A DNA stretch of 64,000 nt, taken from positions 19,073,397 through 19,137,396 of the forward strand of contig NC_134652.1 in the NCBI RefSeq assembly GCF_030463565.1, given 5' to 3'. Source of the stretch: Pelecanus crispus (Eukaryota; Chordata; Aves; Pelecaniformes; Pelecanidae). Each line of letters starts with the position of its first letter. The first letter of the stretch is position 1. Under the pieces are notes generated by a model. That model had not been told where the DNA came from. It did no database searches and saw nothing but the letters and a program-made list of their open reading frames with translations. A program made the position numbers and the translations under genes. Below are positions 12,538-64,000 of the stretch, piece after piece.

Positions 12538-14544
12538 GCGACAGGAGGACTCTGACATACTGCTTTTATTTAGCCATTTTTTGTTAAAAGCACTTTCCGG
12601 TTAGCTTTAGCCTTTCGCTGGCTGTTTCAGCCAGCTAGCATCTTGTGTTTGAATGACGTGCATGTGCAGCGATCGTAAGGTCATCAAACATTTTCTTCTC
12701 CCAGAACAGAGAAGTCATTTTAGACTCAGATAATCTTTTCTGTGAAGCACAGAGTCTGTGTACTTGGGACTCAATGACAGGAGTGAGTGCAGCTGAACTG
12801 GCCCCATCAGCTCACAGGCCAAAATATTTGTCAGCTTATCAGTTTAGGCAAAGCAAATTCATGGGGTTAAGTAATTTCCTGTTATACGGAGGAGTGATAT
12901 CAGACACATCTACATTCTCTCCTTTTTTTCTGTGGCCTCAGAGGTGTTTGCCTCAGTTTCTGGCAACTGGAGCAGTACAGAGCTGTCCTGGCCACAGTGA
13001 TCATCCCAGCAGTCAGTGCAGAACAAGAGCAGCGTAAAGCTGTTCCCTGCACAAGGCTAAATCTTTGCTAACTGTTTGAACTAGGCAAAAAGCTATTGTA
13101 CGTTGGAGTCACGCACAGCAGCTACACCAGGGAATTACAGCTTTGACTAGCACTGTATGTAAATATTAATGATCACGTTTTCTTTCTTGTGAACATGTGT
13201 TTTCTTTTGTTTGTTACTGGAGCAGCCTGGGAGATAGAATGGCTTCTCAGACTCTTCAGTTATGTTTTTAATGGCATTGCCTAACTGTAGTGACTATCAA
13301 GCCTATGCATGCTTGGACAAAAAGGCATCTGGAAGAGGGTGAACTCAACTCAGAAGGGCAGTACCTGCCACTCTTCAAATGCTAGGTGAACAGGCTTGCT
13401 CAGATCTCTGCTCCATTTCACAATTGTTTTCTGGGGAATGCTCTTTCAAGTTAAATGCTTTCTAATTACAATCCCTACAAGCAACGCACTTTCTTGTCCT
13501 ACAATGAAAATAAGGCTGCTGTGATTTTTACTGTCTGTCAGATTTATGGCATTAATTGAGACAGATTTTAATAGTGGATAATCAAACATTAGCAAATTGC
13601 CAGTTATTTCTGGAGTGCTGTTTCATCATTAGTGAAGGGACAATCCATCTGGATGGTGATTAGTTCCAGCTCTGAGCTCTTGTTGATAGGTCAAGATGCT
13701 TGAGAGTTTCTTAACAACTAAAAAATAAAGGCGTTGTTATCTTTTTGACAGGATGACCCCTGCTTGCTCCACTCTAGCCAACAGGACTTCACATTCTGGA
13801 AATTATTTCATGTAATACCTTTACCCTAGCTTGTTCAACAGAATTAAGTCAGTATAATTTACTTATTTTGCCTGAGAAGTGCAAGCTTATTTTACAGTGC
13901 TGTGTTATAAGGAAGCATTAAGTGTGCCACTAAATACAAGGACAGAGATTTTTTCAAGACTGATTCATTCTTGCAGTTAATTTTGCCATCTTTTTAAAGA
14001 CAGCTGAAGTCTTTATCCAGTCAAGAGTGTGACAATCATACAAAATGTCGATTTCAGGTTCTGCTGCATATTTCCTACATTTCAAGCACCAGAGAATGTT
14101 CAGAGAGATGCTTCTGCTTTGGCCCTCCATAAAAGTGAAGTGGAATCCCAGACTATAACCTGATTTTTAGTGCAGATTATATTTTACTGTGCCTAGGGAG
14201 AGGAGAATGAGGCTAAATAAAATACTTCCCCTGTGCCGATCATATTTCAAAAACAAGGGTTGAATCTGGGTTGTGTATCCTCTTATGTTTTGATTCAAGA
14301 TCATCTCTAAATACAAGGAGTATAATGAAACTATTCAACAAATTTAATTTCTTTATTAATTTTCTAATTAATGAAGAAATTCATTAGAACTTTGCGCAGA
14401 ACTATTTCCTTATTCTTCATTGTAAAGATAACAGTAAAATACCTTAACCTCCAGATTTGTGGCACTACATCCTCTGATAGACACTATACAATACCTAATG
14501 CATTGTAGTTTTGCAATAGATAAAGAAAACTGGAAACTTGCATT

Positions 14545-15183
14545 TTACTTGTGGATAGGTTTATTTAAACATTTGTAAATTATACTAAGTAAACTGTATA
14601 TTATTTGTTTCTATGCGCATGCAGCTGTTGTCAAGACACATATATAGCGTTGTCAAGTCTACAGTGCAGTAATTAAAAATTTTAAGCAGCACGATGCTGA
14701 AAACTTTTCTAGAAACAATGTCTAACCCTTCTTTGATTGCACTGTGAGGTTTCTTTGGTATACATAAGTAGTGCTTGTTTTTCATTAAATTAAAATTCAA
14801 AGTTTCGAAGTGTGCCCAATAGAAAGGAATTCTCAGAAGGAAGTATCCATTAAAAAAAATGGAGATAGTGATAGCAGGTAGCCTCCTCAGTGGTTTTTAT
14901 GAAAAATCTAGTTTAAAAGCAAGGAAGTCAGAACTTTACCATGTGTAGATACTACTGGAATAAAAAAAAAGTACATGGAACATGAGGGGGTTTATCTTTT
15001 GTTTTTTAAAAACACCTGTCATGACCCCTTGAACCTTGGCTAACCTTGGTTAAATTCTTACTTATCTATTTTACAGTTCCAAATACTAGCAGATAAAAAG
15101 GATGGAGAGCCTTGCTGAATTTGGTCCACAGCCTGAGGCGAAACCTCATTACTATGTAAAAAGACGAGGTAAAAAACTCTTCT
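14545..15183 (-). other. MYOF: MYOF 3' untranslated region (predicted)
   Basis: This is the stretch from the TAA stop to just past the first AATAAA on the minus strand, about 640 nt. The length is reasonable for this gene. The cleavage position is inferred from the signal, not seen. Confidence 0.55.
14560..14565 (-). other. Candidate poly(A) signal AATAAA
   Basis: This is the first canonical AATAAA on the minus strand after the MYOF stop. A GT-containing stretch follows about 60-80 nt further on. A second AATAAA at 14352-14357 could serve a longer 3' end. Confidence 0.5.
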
Positions 15184-62937
<47,754 letters not shown>

Positions 62938-64000
62938 CTGTTAAGGTAAAAACAAACAAAAAAACTGTCTCAAAATGACAAACACATAATTCTTTGAACA
63001 GAAAATGCAAAAACATTATTTTAAGAGGCTTGTGAAGCATGCCTGCTACAGTACTTTTACCCTGCCTCCTTGCTGGACACATTATATGATAATTTAGCAC
63101 AGAATAAAAAACTAAATTTAGTAAATAAACTTAGTACAAAACAGACAAAAGACAGCCACAACTTCCATTTGAATGAATGCAGTAGGCATAGCTGTGCTGC
63201 AAACTTTCAGCACTACCCTTTCTCCCTGCTCTGCACTTCACATTTTCCTCAGGGGAACAACTTCAGGAATTATAAAGGTTGTTCATTTTCCAGGACATTC
63301 AATCCTGGTCTAGCCATCTCTGTTGCAACCGTCAAAAAGGTCTTGTTTAGGGCTAGTGGTGATAGTGATTGTAATGATTTGTGTCTTTGAAATTCAAGGC
63401 CACAGGAATAAATCTGATCATTTGACAGTGTCCAGACATGGGATCATTCTTGTATCCCTTATACAGCTTTGAATTCTCTCCTGTATTTCAGTGTGTTTGA
63501 TGTACAGATCCCTGTCTGGACAAAGAAATCTAGTTGTGCTTTTACACATCATAAGGAGCAAGGCAATGACATTTCCAGATTCTATGTAGCAGTCTTATTG
63601 ACCCAAAGCATTGACTGAAAGCTTGTCTGCACACACCATAGAGGTCTACAGTGATTCCTAATTATTTTTGCTGTGATTTTATAACCTGCACACAACTATT
63701 CAAAGTAATTCTTATGTCACATGGCCAACTGTATCAAAAAACATGTTACATATGTCTCAGCTGAAGTTTGACTTCCTTCTAAATAGCTTTATCTGCTAAG
63801 ACTACCAGCAATAGAGATGTGTTTAGTGAGTGAATACATAAAGAAAGGGAGTGGGAACTACAAAATGCATATTAGCCATAATTACCCTTAAATATTAGCA
63901 AATTCTTATTCATTGATCATAATGAAATGTAATGTAATGACTATTTTTCTACATCTGATAGCATCAACATTTTAGCTACAGTGCTCTTATGCCACTCACT
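62938..64000 (-). other. Partial MYOF intron upstream of w1
   Basis: The last 1063 bases belong to the intron before w1. I found no exon matching the next expected C2B segment and no recognisable repeat. Confidence 0.7.

Larger units (their letters stand above)
5731..14544. other. Intergenic, no gene seen
   Basis: No coding exon recognised on either strand. Contents noted separately are a T24 tract, a CpG-dense block at about 8815-8935, and a palindromic CRE at 12530. Open frames here, the longest under 100 codons, have no family likeness. Confidence 0.6.

Noticed and set aside
15100..15170. Plus-strand frame MESLAEFGPQPEAKPHYY as a small gene
   Set aside because: It lies in the predicted MYOF 3'UTR on the opposite strand, is very short and has no supporting sites.

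Overview
The window is vertebrate and almost certainly avian nuclear DNA. It is AT-rich, with short exons in long GT-AG introns. It carries CR1 LINE ends that stop in the bird-type ATTCTATGA repeat, and a solo LTR of a kind I recall as common in neoavian birds. No prokaryotic or plasmid features are present. Species cannot be told from the sequence alone.

One gene explains all the coding sequence: myoferlin (MYOF), on the minus strand, running right to left. I could place 46 consecutive coding exons between 62937 and 15184, numbered here w1 (most 5') to w46 (last). Every junction is GT-AG, every reading phase agrees with its neighbour, and the exon lengths sum to 5445 nt, i.e. 1814 codons plus a stop. 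Human myoferlin is about 2060 residues (from memory), so roughly the first 245 residues (C2A and most of C2B) lie beyond 64000. The order of domains is: end of C2B (w1-w3), FerI (w3-w5), C2C (w5-w9), a 39-nt cassette exon (w10), FerA (w13-w16), FerB (w17-w18), nested DysF domains (w19-w23), C2D (w25-w27), C2E (w28-w30), C2F (w34-w37), C2G (w40-w43), and a C-terminal transmembrane anchor (w45) with a short luminal/extracellular tail (w46). The 3'UTR probably runs to a poly(A) signal at 14560-14565.

Positions 1 to about 14540 lie downstream of MYOF. I see no coding exon there, only a truncated CR1 (5448-5730), homopolymer tracts, a CpG-dense block (about 8815-8935) and isolated motif matches. 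Introns hold a second, longer CR1 (55104-55575), a 564-bp solo LTR (33766-34329), an ancient CR1 relic (about 22505-22760), a MIR-like SINE relic (about 42225-42345), and several short relics of an older repeat I could not name. No tRNA, rRNA, CRISPR or second protein gene was found.

I found no undescribed biological system. The points most worth checking are the phase-symmetric 13-residue cassette exon with a weak donor, the unusually long intron at the junction where dysferlin carries an alternative calpain-cleaved exon, the changed extreme C-terminus, and a strong cruciform-capable inverted repeat.
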